DNA of 33,770 nt from a virus: IMG/VR virus record IMGVR_UViG_3300017713_000034, positions 1 to 33,770 of that record; one strand, given 5' to 3'. Shown piece after piece: positions 26,472 through 33,219 of this stretch (the first letter of the stretch is position 1; every line of letters starts with the position of its first letter). Below the pieces are notes generated by a model. It did no database searches, was not told where the DNA came from, and worked only from the letters and a program-made list of their open reading frames with translations. The position numbers were made by a program, and so were the translations under genes.

Positions 26472-26829
26472 TAAATCTCTTCGTTTTCATTTGAAACTCG
26501 AGATTCTTGTTGAATTCATCGATATCATCTGGTGTACCCGTGAATCCAACGGTAGAGTTTTCAGATATAACATCGTCTCCGTCTTTAACGTTTTCAAGTT
26601 TTTCAGTATTGAGTGCTTCCTCCTTGTCTTTCTTTTTCTTTTTGGCTTGAGCCGCGTCTGAGCCGGCGTATGCACCAGCAACTTGCCCAATGCTATTTGC
26701 TATAGTGCCAAACAGAGCTCCAGGCACAGCTTCACCTGGCGCATGAGTGGCTGCTGCGCCCTCAATTAAAGCTTCGTTGGGCTTTTTAAACGGACCTGGA
26801 AGAGCGTGCCCTTTCATTTTGAACGCCAT
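26458..26829 (-). CDS. FKMKG-tagged small protein
   Basis: 123 aa beginning MAFKMKGHALPGPFKKP, the shared tag of this phage's small proteins (see findings). Residues 20-62 are Gly/Ala-rich with a weakly hydrophobic segment (ALFGTIANSIGQVAGAYAGS). Then comes KKKKKDKEE and an acidic tail. No enzymatic motif is visible. It sits between two membrane protein genes and overlaps the holin by 14 nt. Possibly a capsid-interior or virion-targeted protein. This is a guess from the tag. Confidence 0.72.
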   Translation of the reverse strand: MAFKMKGHALPGPFKKPNEALIEGAAATHAPGEAVPGALFGTIANSIGQVAGAYAGSDAAQAKKKKKDKEEALNTEKLENVKDGDDVISENSTVGFTGTPDDIDEFNKNLEFQMKTKRFNERT

Positions 26830-26832
26830 ATC

Positions 26833-27048
26833 TTATTTTTTTGCGAATTTCTCCATACCACTAATGCCGAATGATCCTAGAACCACCCAGACGAAAGAGT
26901 CATAGACAAATTTATTAATTACTAAATCAGTTCCAGCGAATCCAGAGACTGCGTCTAGTACCATTACGACAACCATTATCCCAAAGGCTATAAAACCTAT
27001 GATTGATTTCTCGTTCCAATCGTTTGTATCTTTAAATATTTCAAACAT
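26833..27048 (-). CDS. Small two-helix membrane protein, second holin-like candidate
   Basis: 71 aa with two membrane segments, about residues 16-38 (SIIGFIAFGIMVVVMVLDAV) and 48-66 (VYDSFVWVVLGSFGISGM), a charged N-terminus (FKDTNDWNEK) and a basic C-terminal end (MEKFAKK). Size and topology fit a class II holin or antiholin. Alternatively it may be a small phage membrane protein with no lysis role. It lies next to a 3TM holin, which supports a lysis link. Confidence 0.65.
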   Translation of the reverse strand: MFEIFKDTNDWNEKSIIGFIAFGIMVVVMVLDAVSGFAGTDLVINKFVYDSFVWVVLGSFGISGMEKFAKK

Positions 27049-27049
27049 A

Positions 27050-27490
27050 TTATCTATCTTTATCTCGTATCATATCGTCTATAGCCTTGTTGTAAACTTT
27101 ATCCGTATATGATTCATTGTTATAAAAAACACTTCGCTCTGAGGTTGGCATATCTTCTTCACCTAGTAAAATGCGATATATCCTAGTAACAAGCTGGGAA
27201 CATTTGAATGAAGTTTTGAATATAGAGTACTTAATACTCGTTCTGTTTCTGTGTCGCCAAACTTCTATCCACCCAGCTGACCGGAGTTTCTCCCACCTTT
27301 TCTTATCCCAAGAATATGTGTAAGCACCCTCGATAAATTCGTTACGGGTAAATCTACCCTTATGATCTAAATATATAAGTAGTTCTAGATCAGCATCAGT
27401 TAACCCGTAAGTCTTACAGGCCCACTTGCGCGTGAGCCTGTAGTACTTAAGGATATTCATATCACGCAAATCTTGCGCTGTTAATCGCAT
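27050..27490 (-). CDS. Winged-helix DNA-binding protein
   Basis: 146 aa. The segment LTDADLELLIYLDHKGRFTR (26-45), followed by WDKKRWEKLRSAGWIEVWRH and a beta-wing (RNRTSIKYSIF), has the spacing of a MarR-like winged helix, as seen in proteins of marine flavobacterial phages. The N-terminus (AQDLRDMNILKYYRLTRKWA) supplies another helix. It may be a late-gene regulator or a DNA-binding packaging protein near the terminase genes. Of the two TerS candidates, this one has the clearer DNA-binding pattern. It is 6 nt from the head gene and ends 1 nt before the next gene. Confidence 0.7.
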   Translation of the reverse strand: MRLTAQDLRDMNILKYYRLTRKWACKTYGLTDADLELLIYLDHKGRFTRNEFIEGAYTYSWDKKRWEKLRSAGWIEVWRHRNRTSIKYSIFKTSFKCSQLVTRIYRILLGEEDMPTSERSVFYNNESYTDKVYNKAIDDMIRDKDR

Positions 27491-27495
27491 TCAGA

Positions 27496-28275
27496 TTATA
27501 CCGCGTTAGCAGCTATAGCGAATGCAGCGGCAGTTAATGCAACGGCATCTTCGACATAGTAGTGAGTTCCATCACATACTACAGAGAATCTATCACCAGC
27601 GCCAGCCGCACCTTCAGAAGTATCTATTGATAATACACTAGCACCGATTCCAGAATCGTTAACGCCACCGCCATCAAGCTGTGTACCAATAATGTTTACA
27701 GCATTGTTGTTTGTAGATACAATTAAATCTTTTGTACCTTCAGCGTCTGAAGCAATATCAAGCATAAACGTATAGTTTAATCCAGCTACAGGATCCGGTA
27801 ACCTAAATGCAGCAGTATTAGTTGCAATGTTACACAAGAAAGTTGATCCTGAGTCAGCAGCTGTTAAAACGCGAGTATTAGCATCAGCAGCACCACCAGT
27901 AGCGTCGCCAGCAGGAGTTACATTTTCAACTTTTCTTAATGTAGCAGCAGTTGCTAGAGAAATAGTAGTAACACCAGTAATAGTATCATCACAGAACTTT
28001 GAACCAAAGGCATCAGCAATAACAGTAGCACCATAGTCATCAGCTCTAGAGCTACTCATTTTTCTAGCGATAGCAACCATAGCTTGTTTTTCAGAGTTAG
28101 CTGTAACAGCTAAAGTAATCTTATCGTAAGCGCTAGGCCCTACTGCAGAAGTAATTGGTGACTCAAAATATAAGTTAACAACAGCAGAAGCTGACTGCTC
28201 CATGCCTCTGAAGTTTGATACCGAATTAACGTATGCGTCATCCTCGCTACCACGAATGTAAATAAATTTGTTCAT
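27496..28275 (-). CDS. Candidate head decoration/fibre protein
   Basis: 259 aa. The N-terminal domain (about 1-75: MNKFIYIRGSEDDAYVNSVS, then KITLAVTANSEKQAMVAIAR) resembles a domain seen in small structural proteins of marine phages. A Ser/Thr/Ala/Gly-rich beta body follows (FRLPDPVAGLNYTFMLDIAS) with GAGDRFSVVCDGTHYYVED near the end, a motif type found in capsid-fibre proteins. No catalytic residues are visible. It has a 78-nt upstream region containing a short tandem repeat, so it may have its own promoter. Confidence 0.75.
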   Translation of the reverse strand: MNKFIYIRGSEDDAYVNSVSNFRGMEQSASAVVNLYFESPITSAVGPSAYDKITLAVTANSEKQAMVAIARKMSSSRADDYGATVIADAFGSKFCDDTITGVTTISLATAATLRKVENVTPAGDATGGAADANTRVLTAADSGSTFLCNIATNTAAFRLPDPVAGLNYTFMLDIASDAEGTKDLIVSTNNNAVNIIGTQLDGGGVNDSGIGASVLSIDTSEGAAGAGDRFSVVCDGTHYYVEDAVALTAAAFAIAANAV

Positions 28276-28314
28276 TTTTGTTTTAAATAATTAGTTGTTT
28301 GAGATTTATATTGC

Positions 28315-28335
28315 TTGTGGTTTGTGATTTGTGGT
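28315..28335. repeat. Tandem heptamer repeat (3 copies)
   Basis: TTGTGGT, TTGTGAT, TTGTGGT in direct order, one base different in the middle copy. It lies in the 78-nt gap between the SET gene and the 259-aa gene, upstream of the latter on the minus strand. Possibly a binding site for a regulator or a chance low-complexity stretch. Confidence 0.5.
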
Positions 28336-28353
28336 ATAGGTCTATTATATATA

Positions 28354-28728
28354 TTACACATAATATGCTTTTTCTAAAGAATGCTGTCGGTAGTCAACTA
28401 ATACCTCTTCGTTAGCAGTTATATTTTTAATAGCCACCATCACGACATCTCCAGCTTTAGTGTAGTAGAACCTAGCATTAGGGTCATCAGAGTGATTTGT
28501 CCACCTACCCAAAGGAGTTCTATATTTTCGATCTATGCTACCCAACCCTATGACCAGCTCCTCTTGTATGTCCTTTGTTGCGAATATGCCAACGCCATGG
28601 ATATTTGAGTGATCTTTGTAATACAAGTCACTATCAAACTCTATTACATTATCCACGTTAGTTATGCGTGACATCTCTTGCTCGGACACTCCCACGTCAA
28701 CGAGCATCTGCTTGTATTTACTCAACAA
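28354..28728 (-). CDS. SET-domain protein (lysine methyltransferase-like)
   Basis: 124 aa, close in size to the small chlorovirus vSET (119 aa). SET motifs in order: HGVGIFATKDI (44-54; GxG of the cofactor site), RWTNHSDDPNARF (75-87; the NHSxxPN motif, here N78-H79-S80-D-D-P83-N84), and NEEVLVDYR (106-114; the GEELxxDY motif with Tyr113). These form the S-adenosylmethionine site and the catalytic Tyr. The N-terminal 43 residues are extra. The ATG overlaps the GroES stop region by 11 nt, so translation is probably coupled. A role on chaperonin or virion lysines is a guess. Confidence 0.85.
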   Translation of the reverse strand: MLSKYKQMLVDVGVSEQEMSRITNVDNVIEFDSDLYYKDHSNIHGVGIFATKDIQEELVIGLGSIDRKYRTPLGRWTNHSDDPNARFYYTKAGDVVMVAIKNITANEEVLVDYRQHSLEKAYYV

Positions 28729-28975
28729 GCACTATATCTTTAAGTCTAATAACTTTGTACATACTGTCTTTATACGCTATACTGTGACCAGCTCTACTGT
28801 CGTAATATACTATATCGCCTTTTTTTACGACGTCAACTACGTGTCCAGTTGTTATTATGTTTGCTTTTTTATATCTATTGTCTTCATCTGTTTTATCCGT
28901 AAGAAGCAATCCACCAGACGTCTTTTTCTCTTCTTTAATCTCAGACACAACGACTACATCATTTAACGCTTTCAT
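28718..28975 (-). CDS. groES: Co-chaperonin GroES
   Basis: 85 aa (E. coli GroES is 97). The first strand is MKALNDVVVVSEI. The mobile loop is KKTSGGLLLTD (18-28), with GGLLL in place of GGIVL, so it can engage GroEL apical helices. The next segments, VVDVVKKGDIVYYDSRAGH and MYKVIRLKDIVLVE, match the barrel strands and the closing DIxAI segment. The protein would cap GroEL rings during folding of phage proteins such as the capsid protein. The start overlaps the GroEL end by 17 nt. GroEL comes first here, the reverse of the usual bacterial groES-groEL order. Confidence 0.88.
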   Translation of the reverse strand: MKALNDVVVVSEIKEEKKTSGGLLLTDKTDEDNRYKKANIITTGHVVDVVKKGDIVYYDSRAGHSIAYKDSMYKVIRLKDIVLVE

Positions 28976-30527
28976 CTGCTCTTACATTTGAAATTACACA
29001 ATCAGCTGACATAATAGTTGTAGCTACACTAACGGCATTTTTAAGCGCTGACTTTGTAACTAGCACTGGATCAATAATACCAGCTTTCACCATATCTACA
29101 CATTTACCAGTTACCACGTCTATACCGCAGTACTCTTTGTTTTCACACGAATCACCACTAATACCAGCGTTATCTAATATGGTATAGAAAGGAGATTTAA
29201 TGGCTTCAAGCAAAGCTTCTTCTCCCGCGTTTTCGGGTGATATCTTTTGCGAGGCCCAATACAACGCTGAACCACCGCCAGGCACTATACCTTCTTTTAA
29301 TGCAGCTTTAGTAGCATAAATAGCATCTTCACATCTATCGCGCTTTTCTTTAAGCTCAACTTTTGAGCTAGCGCCAACCCTAACTATACCGACGCTACCA
29401 GATAACATGGCTAATCTTTGCTCTTGCTTTTCTTTGAAATAACCGTTCTTTTCTTCAGCTATATCACTCTCTAGTCTTTCAATACGCTCAGCTAGATCAT
29501 CTGGCATGTCATTTACAGTAAGAACTGTAGTCTTGTCATCTGTCACTGCAAAGTCAGCTTCACCTAAGTGATCTATGCTTATAAGATCTAGATCATCACC
29601 TAACTCTTCGTTTATAACAGTTGATCCAGTTATGATAGCAATATCCTCCATAGAATCAGGTCTATTAGGTCCAAAGCCAGGTTGATCAATAATATTTACT
29701 TTAATATTGCCTTTAACTTTGTTCATAAGTAGAGCTGACTTCACTTGCTGTGAGACCTGCGCGATAATAAGTAAAGACCTGTTATTTTTGATAGCGTGCT
29801 CTAACACACCCTGTATTTTTCTAATATTAGATATCTCAGACATAACTGTTAGAACTAAAGGATTATCTAGCTCTGCAATATGCTTATCGGCATTAGTAAT
29901 AAAATGTGGGGATGTTAGGCCGCAGTCCATTTGCACGCCATCTACAACGTCAACCGTTGTGTCTTCTGTCTCGGAGGTCTCCATGAGCACTACTCCGTTT
30001 TTACCTACTTTTTCGTAGGCTTTAGCTATAACTTCTCCTAGCTCGTTATCGTTATTGCACGAGATAGAGCTTACTGACTTAAGCATGTCACCTTCAACTT
30101 CAACAGACATATCATCTAGGAAGCTGCATACCTTGTCAAATCCAGTTGTTACGCCTTCCTTTAATTCTCTTATTGTGTGATTTTGCATAGACTCGTCTAA
30201 CGAATCAATTAATGCTTCAGTAAGTACGGTCGCCGTGGTTGTTCCGTCTCCAGCTTCTCTTACTGTGTTTTGAGCTGACTCCCTTACTAGTGTCGCTCCC
30301 ATGTTTTCGACCGGATCATATAAGACTACGCTCTCCGCAACGGTTACACCGTCTTTTGTTATGACCGGCTTACCGCGTCCATCTTCATATATAACGCATT
30401 TACCTGATGCGCCAAGTGTGGATTTCACGGCTTTAGCTAGTTTTTTAGCACCAGCAATTACTTTTTCTTTAGCGGGTTGGCCGAAGTCTAAATTCTTCAC
30501 CACCTCGCTAGGCAAGTTATATTCCAT
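28959..30527 (-). CDS. groEL: Chaperonin GroEL
   Basis: 522 aa (E. coli 548). Nucleotide site: KLAKAVKSTLGASGK and GDGTTTATVLTEALI (Asp of GDGTT), PGGGSALYW, and the CEDAIYATKAAL segment with the Asp equivalent to D398. The apical domain has LLIIAQVSQQVKSALLMNKV and IIDQPGFGPNRPDSMEDIAI, like GroEL helices H/I and the loop after them. The C-terminal GIIDPVLVTKSALKNAVSVA also fits. The C-terminal GGM tail of bacterial GroEL is absent. It should act as a complete ATPase chaperonin, with the phage GroES and possibly the 200-aa protein. The leader is TTTAATTTAATTTAATACAAT. Confidence 0.95.
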   Translation of the reverse strand: MEYNLPSEVVKNLDFGQPAKEKVIAGAKKLAKAVKSTLGASGKCVIYEDGRGKPVITKDGVTVAESVVLYDPVENMGATLVRESAQNTVREAGDGTTTATVLTEALIDSLDESMQNHTIRELKEGVTTGFDKVCSFLDDMSVEVEGDMLKSVSSISCNNDNELGEVIAKAYEKVGKNGVVLMETSETEDTTVDVVDGVQMDCGLTSPHFITNADKHIAELDNPLVLTVMSEISNIRKIQGVLEHAIKNNRSLLIIAQVSQQVKSALLMNKVKGNIKVNIIDQPGFGPNRPDSMEDIAIITGSTVINEELGDDLDLISIDHLGEADFAVTDDKTTVLTVNDMPDDLAERIERLESDIAEEKNGYFKEKQEQRLAMLSGSVGIVRVGASSKVELKEKRDRCEDAIYATKAALKEGIVPGGGSALYWASQKISPENAGEEALLEAIKSPFYTILDNAGISGDSCENKEYCGIDVVTGKCVDMVKAGIIDPVLVTKSALKNAVSVATTIMSADCVISNVRADESVK

Positions 30528-30573
30528 ATTGTATTAAATTAAATTAAAGTGGTATTATTTTTGTTTGGTATTT

Positions 30574-30798
30574 TTAATCTTTTTCCGCCTGTCTATCTTC
30601 TAAAAACTTTTCTACGACACGCCCGCCCTGCACTAACACGCTGTCACCAACGTTAAACAGGACGCCCTGCAAATCTCTTGTGAAATAATCCTCACCATCA
30701 GTACCCATAAAGCTTTTTTCATCTTTACTAATCTCTTTAACCTTCACCATAGTCGGCTTCTTCTGGGTAAAAGCCGAGCCTTTCATTTTAAATGCCAT
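30574..30798 (-). CDS. FKMKG-tagged small protein with a beta barrel-like body
   Basis: 74 aa beginning MAFKMKGSAFTQKKPTM. The rest (KVKEISKDEKSFMGTDGEDY, VLFNVGDSVLVQGGRVVEKF) looks like a small SH3- or KOW-like barrel, because VLFNVGDSVLVQGGRVV has the spacing of such strands. It is the gene immediately before groEL, separated by 46 nt. The tag and the barrel suggest a small adaptor or virion protein. No enzyme motif is visible. Confidence 0.7.
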   Translation of the reverse strand: MAFKMKGSAFTQKKPTMVKVKEISKDEKSFMGTDGEDYFTRDLQGVLFNVGDSVLVQGGRVVEKFLEDRQAEKD

Positions 30799-30809
30799 GA
30801 TTATCTTAT

Positions 30810-31448
30810 TTATTGATCTTCGTGAGGACCAAGTTTACCGCTACCTTTCTTAGTTTTTCCGCTTGGGTATGTGAAGGATTTTTTGGTCTTCTCTAAGTCC
30901 CTTCGTTCTTGATCCGATTCAAAGTAGTAATCTCTTGCGCGGTCTATACCCGACCTCCTCATATATTCACTCTCGGTATTTCGAAAGTCAGAAGCCCAAT
31001 CCATTTCATTCTCCAATATTCGCAAATCCTTATTGGCTTTTTTAGTTGCTTCATCTAATTCCTTTTGGTTCCTCATAACCGCATCAGAATCAGCGCCTTT
31101 AACGGTCTGCTTTAAGTGAGATTTAGTTCCTTTAATCATTGGGAACCCTTTCATTTTAAATGATGCGTCGTCGTACATCTTGTGCGCCGAGTCGTCTTTT
31201 TTGCCGTAGCCCATGTCTTTTTTTGTTAATGGTGTCTCTAATACTATATCACCTGGAAAGTTGTAATCTTTACCAGGCTCCATGATCTTTTCGTTACCTA
31301 AGTTATCTACGCCATGAACAGGGAAATCTACGTCTTCCATGGTTATATCCCCGCTGGCTATTAAATTTTGTTTATTGTTTACGTCTTTTGAATCTCTTTT
31401 ATACCCATTAGTACTAAACATAGCGGGTTTGTCTAACTTAAAAGACAT
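30810..31448 (-). CDS. Basic, Lys/Asp-rich protein with an internal FKMKG tag
   Basis: 212 aa. It starts MSFKLDKPAMFSTNG, a weak form of the shared tag, and has a full copy inside (SFKMKGFPMIKG, 96-107). The protein is charged and probably partly disordered, with helices at about 120-150 (QKELDEATKKANKDLRILEN) and 165-190. The C-terminus is basic (KKSFTYPSGKTKKGSGKLGP). The internal copy suggests either a fusion of two tagged proteins or a processed precursor. It ends 11 nt before the 74-aa gene. Confidence 0.7.
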   Translation of the reverse strand: MSFKLDKPAMFSTNGYKRDSKDVNNKQNLIASGDITMEDVDFPVHGVDNLGNEKIMEPGKDYNFPGDIVLETPLTKKDMGYGKKDDSAHKMYDDASFKMKGFPMIKGTKSHLKQTVKGADSDAVMRNQKELDEATKKANKDLRILENEMDWASDFRNTESEYMRRSGIDRARDYYFESDQERRDLEKTKKSFTYPSGKTKKGSGKLGPHEDQ

Positions 31449-31449
31449 G

Positions 31450-31698
31450 CTATTCAGAATCTTTAGCTCTAGTGCCTTCTTGAAACTTATCTACATAAAT
31501 AGGATACTCTTCAAGCTTCGGAGTTGTTTCGTCAAGCTCGAGTTTATGCTTCTGATACCATAAAGTTCTTTCTTGAGTACCAGATTTTGGCGCTTTACTC
31601 CAGTCCGGCTTACTAGTCTGTTTTAAGCTAGAAATACCCTCTAGATCTTCATTCCTTGTTTGGTCATGAAATGTTATGCCTTGCATTTTAAACGCCAT
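31450..31698 (-). CDS. FKMQG-tagged small protein
   Basis: 82 aa. It begins MAFKMQGITFHDQTRNE, one residue from the FKMKG tag. The rest is polar and charged (KPDWSKAPKSGTQERTLWYQ) with a hydrophobic patch, and ends acidic. No known domain is visible. It starts 10 nt after the previous gene and ends 1 nt before the 212-aa protein gene, so all three are coupled in one transcript. Function unknown. Confidence 0.7.
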   Translation of the reverse strand: MAFKMQGITFHDQTRNEDLEGISSLKQTSKPDWSKAPKSGTQERTLWYQKHKLELDETTPKLEEYPIYVDKFQEGTRAKDSE

Positions 31699-31708
31699 AT
31701 TGTGTATA

Positions 31709-31999
31709 TTAGAATGTTTTTACTACTTTCGGCCCTTTTGTAGCCTCTAGTTTCTTTGAGAAGTAGTCGATGCTGCCATCAATTGCAGATTCTGCGCCTT
31801 CCATAGTCTCTCTACGCGTAACTGCGTGCCAATTATCGTCAATTGCAGGGTGAGAAACCTCTGTTTGGTAAAATCCGTTAGGTAATTGGGTAATTCGCCA
31901 GTTAGATTTTGCAGACATGTGCGTCCACTCGTCTATTTCTTGTTTATTTGGCTTTGCAGTGTGCGTCGTAGACGACGTCTTATAGTATAAATAGGTCAT
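31709..31999 (-). CDS. Uncharacterised 96-aa protein
   Basis: 96 aa with an N-terminal Tyr/Thr/His-rich strand region (MTYLYYKTSSTTHTAKPNKQ), a Trp-containing core (NWRITQLPNGFYQTEVSHPA) and a helical C-terminus (ESAIDGSIDYFSKKLEATKG). It lacks the FKMKG tag of its neighbours. No domain recognised. A leader AAACCATAAAT precedes the ATG. A hairpin sits 28 nt upstream. Confidence 0.65.
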   Translation of the reverse strand: MTYLYYKTSSTTHTAKPNKQEIDEWTHMSAKSNWRITQLPNGFYQTEVSHPAIDDNWHAVTRRETMEGAESAIDGSIDYFSKKLEATKGPKVVKTF

Positions 32000-32026
32000 A
32001 TTTATGGTTTTAGGTTATATATAAGG

Positions 32027-32045
32027 TATAGGGATTTTCCCTATA
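32027..32045. other. Perfect 8-bp hairpin between two genes
   Basis: TATAGGGA (32027-32034) and TCCCTATA (32038-32045), 3-nt loop. On the plus strand it is followed by TTTTTATT, so it resembles a terminator for plus-strand transcription, although no plus-strand gene is present. On the minus strand it follows the 131-aa stop codon by 6 nt, without a good U-tract. It may be a transcript-processing or stability hairpin. Confidence 0.5.
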
Positions 32046-32051
32046 TTTTTA

Positions 32052-32447
32052 TTAGTATTTTGAGCCCGTGAATCCTTCGCCGTCAGTGTAAGCTTCAATT
32101 ACTTTATTGACTTCTGCGACATCTTTAGCTTCTTCTGGATAGAATTTTGGATCAAGACCCATACCAGCCTCTTTCATCGCATTTCTTGCGTTATCACGGT
32201 TGTACGACCAGCTTCCACTTTCGTCGTCTTTTGTAATTATACCAAGCTCTTTTGCTTTATCACTAGTCTCTTTACTAATAGTCGTCACCTCGGCGCCTTT
32301 ACCCTCGTTGAATTCCATTGCTTGTCGAATAGCCGCTTGCTTCTCATCCTCAGTCATTTCTTGCTTAAATGCTCCTGGGAAGTTTTTTTGAAATGGATTT
32401 TTTCCGCCCTTTAGCTGAAATCCGGTACTCTTGTTAAAATTAGGCAT
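32052..32447 (-). CDS. Small helical protein with a degenerate tag
   Basis: 131 aa. It begins MPNFNKSTGFQLKGGKNPFQ, followed by KNFPGAFKQ. FQLKG at 10-14 resembles FKMKG, and the following PFQK and AFKQ elements resemble the second half of the tag. The remainder is mostly helical and acidic (TEDEKQAAIRQAMEFNEGKG, ETSDKAKELGIITKDDESGS). No enzyme motif is visible. It lies between the 130-aa beta protein and the 96-aa protein, and its stop codon is followed by a hairpin (32027-32045). Confidence 0.7.
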   Translation of the reverse strand: MPNFNKSTGFQLKGGKNPFQKNFPGAFKQEMTEDEKQAAIRQAMEFNEGKGAEVTTISKETSDKAKELGIITKDDESGSWSYNRDNARNAMKEAGMGLDPKFYPEEAKDVAEVNKVIEAYTDGEGFTGSKY

Positions 32448-32461
32448 TGTTTTAGTTTTTA

Positions 32462-32854
32462 TTATCCTTCGTGGAATAGTATGTGCTCTACTTTAATAGA
32501 GGCATCACTCATTTTTAATTTGAAATCTCCTGTTGTAGCCCATGGTATTAGAGCTACATCCCCTGCGTATAGATGGCCTACGTCTTCGGCTTCTATTGTT
32601 ACAGTAACAAAATGTGCGGCGTTTGTAGAGGCGTTCCTTAAATATACTTTAGCAGCCTCATCGTCGTTGTAGCTACCCTTTGCGTATAAAACAAAAGCGT
32701 TCGTGTCGGCTGCTTGCGTTACACCCAAACCTGTTGTTTGAGCTATCGCGGTAGTGTTTCCACCCTGTGTTAATGTTGCTGTAGCGTCTATCGCTAAAGT
32801 GCTAGACAGTAGATCTGCACTAGATATTACTAATCGTGTTGTTGTAGTTGGCAT
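32462..32854 (-). CDS. Small beta-rich virion-type protein
   Basis: 130 aa, Thr/Ala/Val-rich with alternating strands (TTRLVISSADLLSSTLAIDA, AHFVTVTIEAEDVGHLYAGD). The end (ALIPWATTGDFKLKMSDASI, KVEHILFHEG) is the pattern I know from capsid-decoration or small tail proteins in marine phages. No catalytic motif is visible. It could form a trimeric or pentameric surface protein. Its gene lies 14 nt after the preceding stop and 4 nt after the metallopeptidase-like gene. Confidence 0.72.
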   Translation of the reverse strand: MPTTTTRLVISSADLLSSTLAIDATATLTQGGNTTAIAQTTGLGVTQAADTNAFVLYAKGSYNDDEAAKVYLRNASTNAAHFVTVTIEAEDVGHLYAGDVALIPWATTGDFKLKMSDASIKVEHILFHEG

Positions 32855-32858
32855 TTTA

Positions 32859-33215
32859 TTATTTGTTTTCTGCTGCTATAGCTTCTTGTTCCCATGGGTG
32901 ATTTTCGTCTCCTTCTGGCCATCTCCCGTTCGGGCCGTCTATATATCCGTTATTTCTAAAGTAGATCTTACCTTCCCACATAACCCAGTTCTCACCATAG
33001 GCAGCCCTTCCGTCTGCCATCTGATCTAGATGTTCCTGCTCGTGCTTTATAGCTGTCCTAAACATAGATGAGTTTGGATCTACATCTTCATTAACGTAGA
33101 TGCTACCATCCATATTGGCTTCTGCTATAATGTTATCATCAAGCTTCTTCCTATATATAGGAGCATTAGACGAATTCCTTACCTTTCTACCCTCTTGGCC
33201 CAATGCGAATGACAT
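32859..33215 (-). CDS. Small HExxH metallopeptidase-like protein
   Basis: 118 aa. Residues 58-62 read HEQEH, a complete HExxH zinc-site motif inside a helix (FRTAIKHEQEHLDQM). A possible third ligand lies in NHPWEQEAIAAE near the C-terminus (Glu109 or Glu111), spaced like a gluzincin. The core GENWVMWEGKIYFRNNG is a strand pair between the two. The N-terminus (MSFALGQEGRKVRNSSNAPI) is basic. The family is unnamed as far as I know, though similar proteins appear in marine phages. Proteolysis of virion precursors or of host proteins is possible but unproven. It starts 4 nt after the 96-aa basic protein. Confidence 0.75.
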   Translation of the reverse strand: MSFALGQEGRKVRNSSNAPIYRKKLDDNIIAEANMDGSIYVNEDVDPNSSMFRTAIKHEQEHLDQMADGRAAYGENWVMWEGKIYFRNNGYIDGPNGRWPEGDENHPWEQEAIAAENK

Positions 33216-33219
33216 GCCG

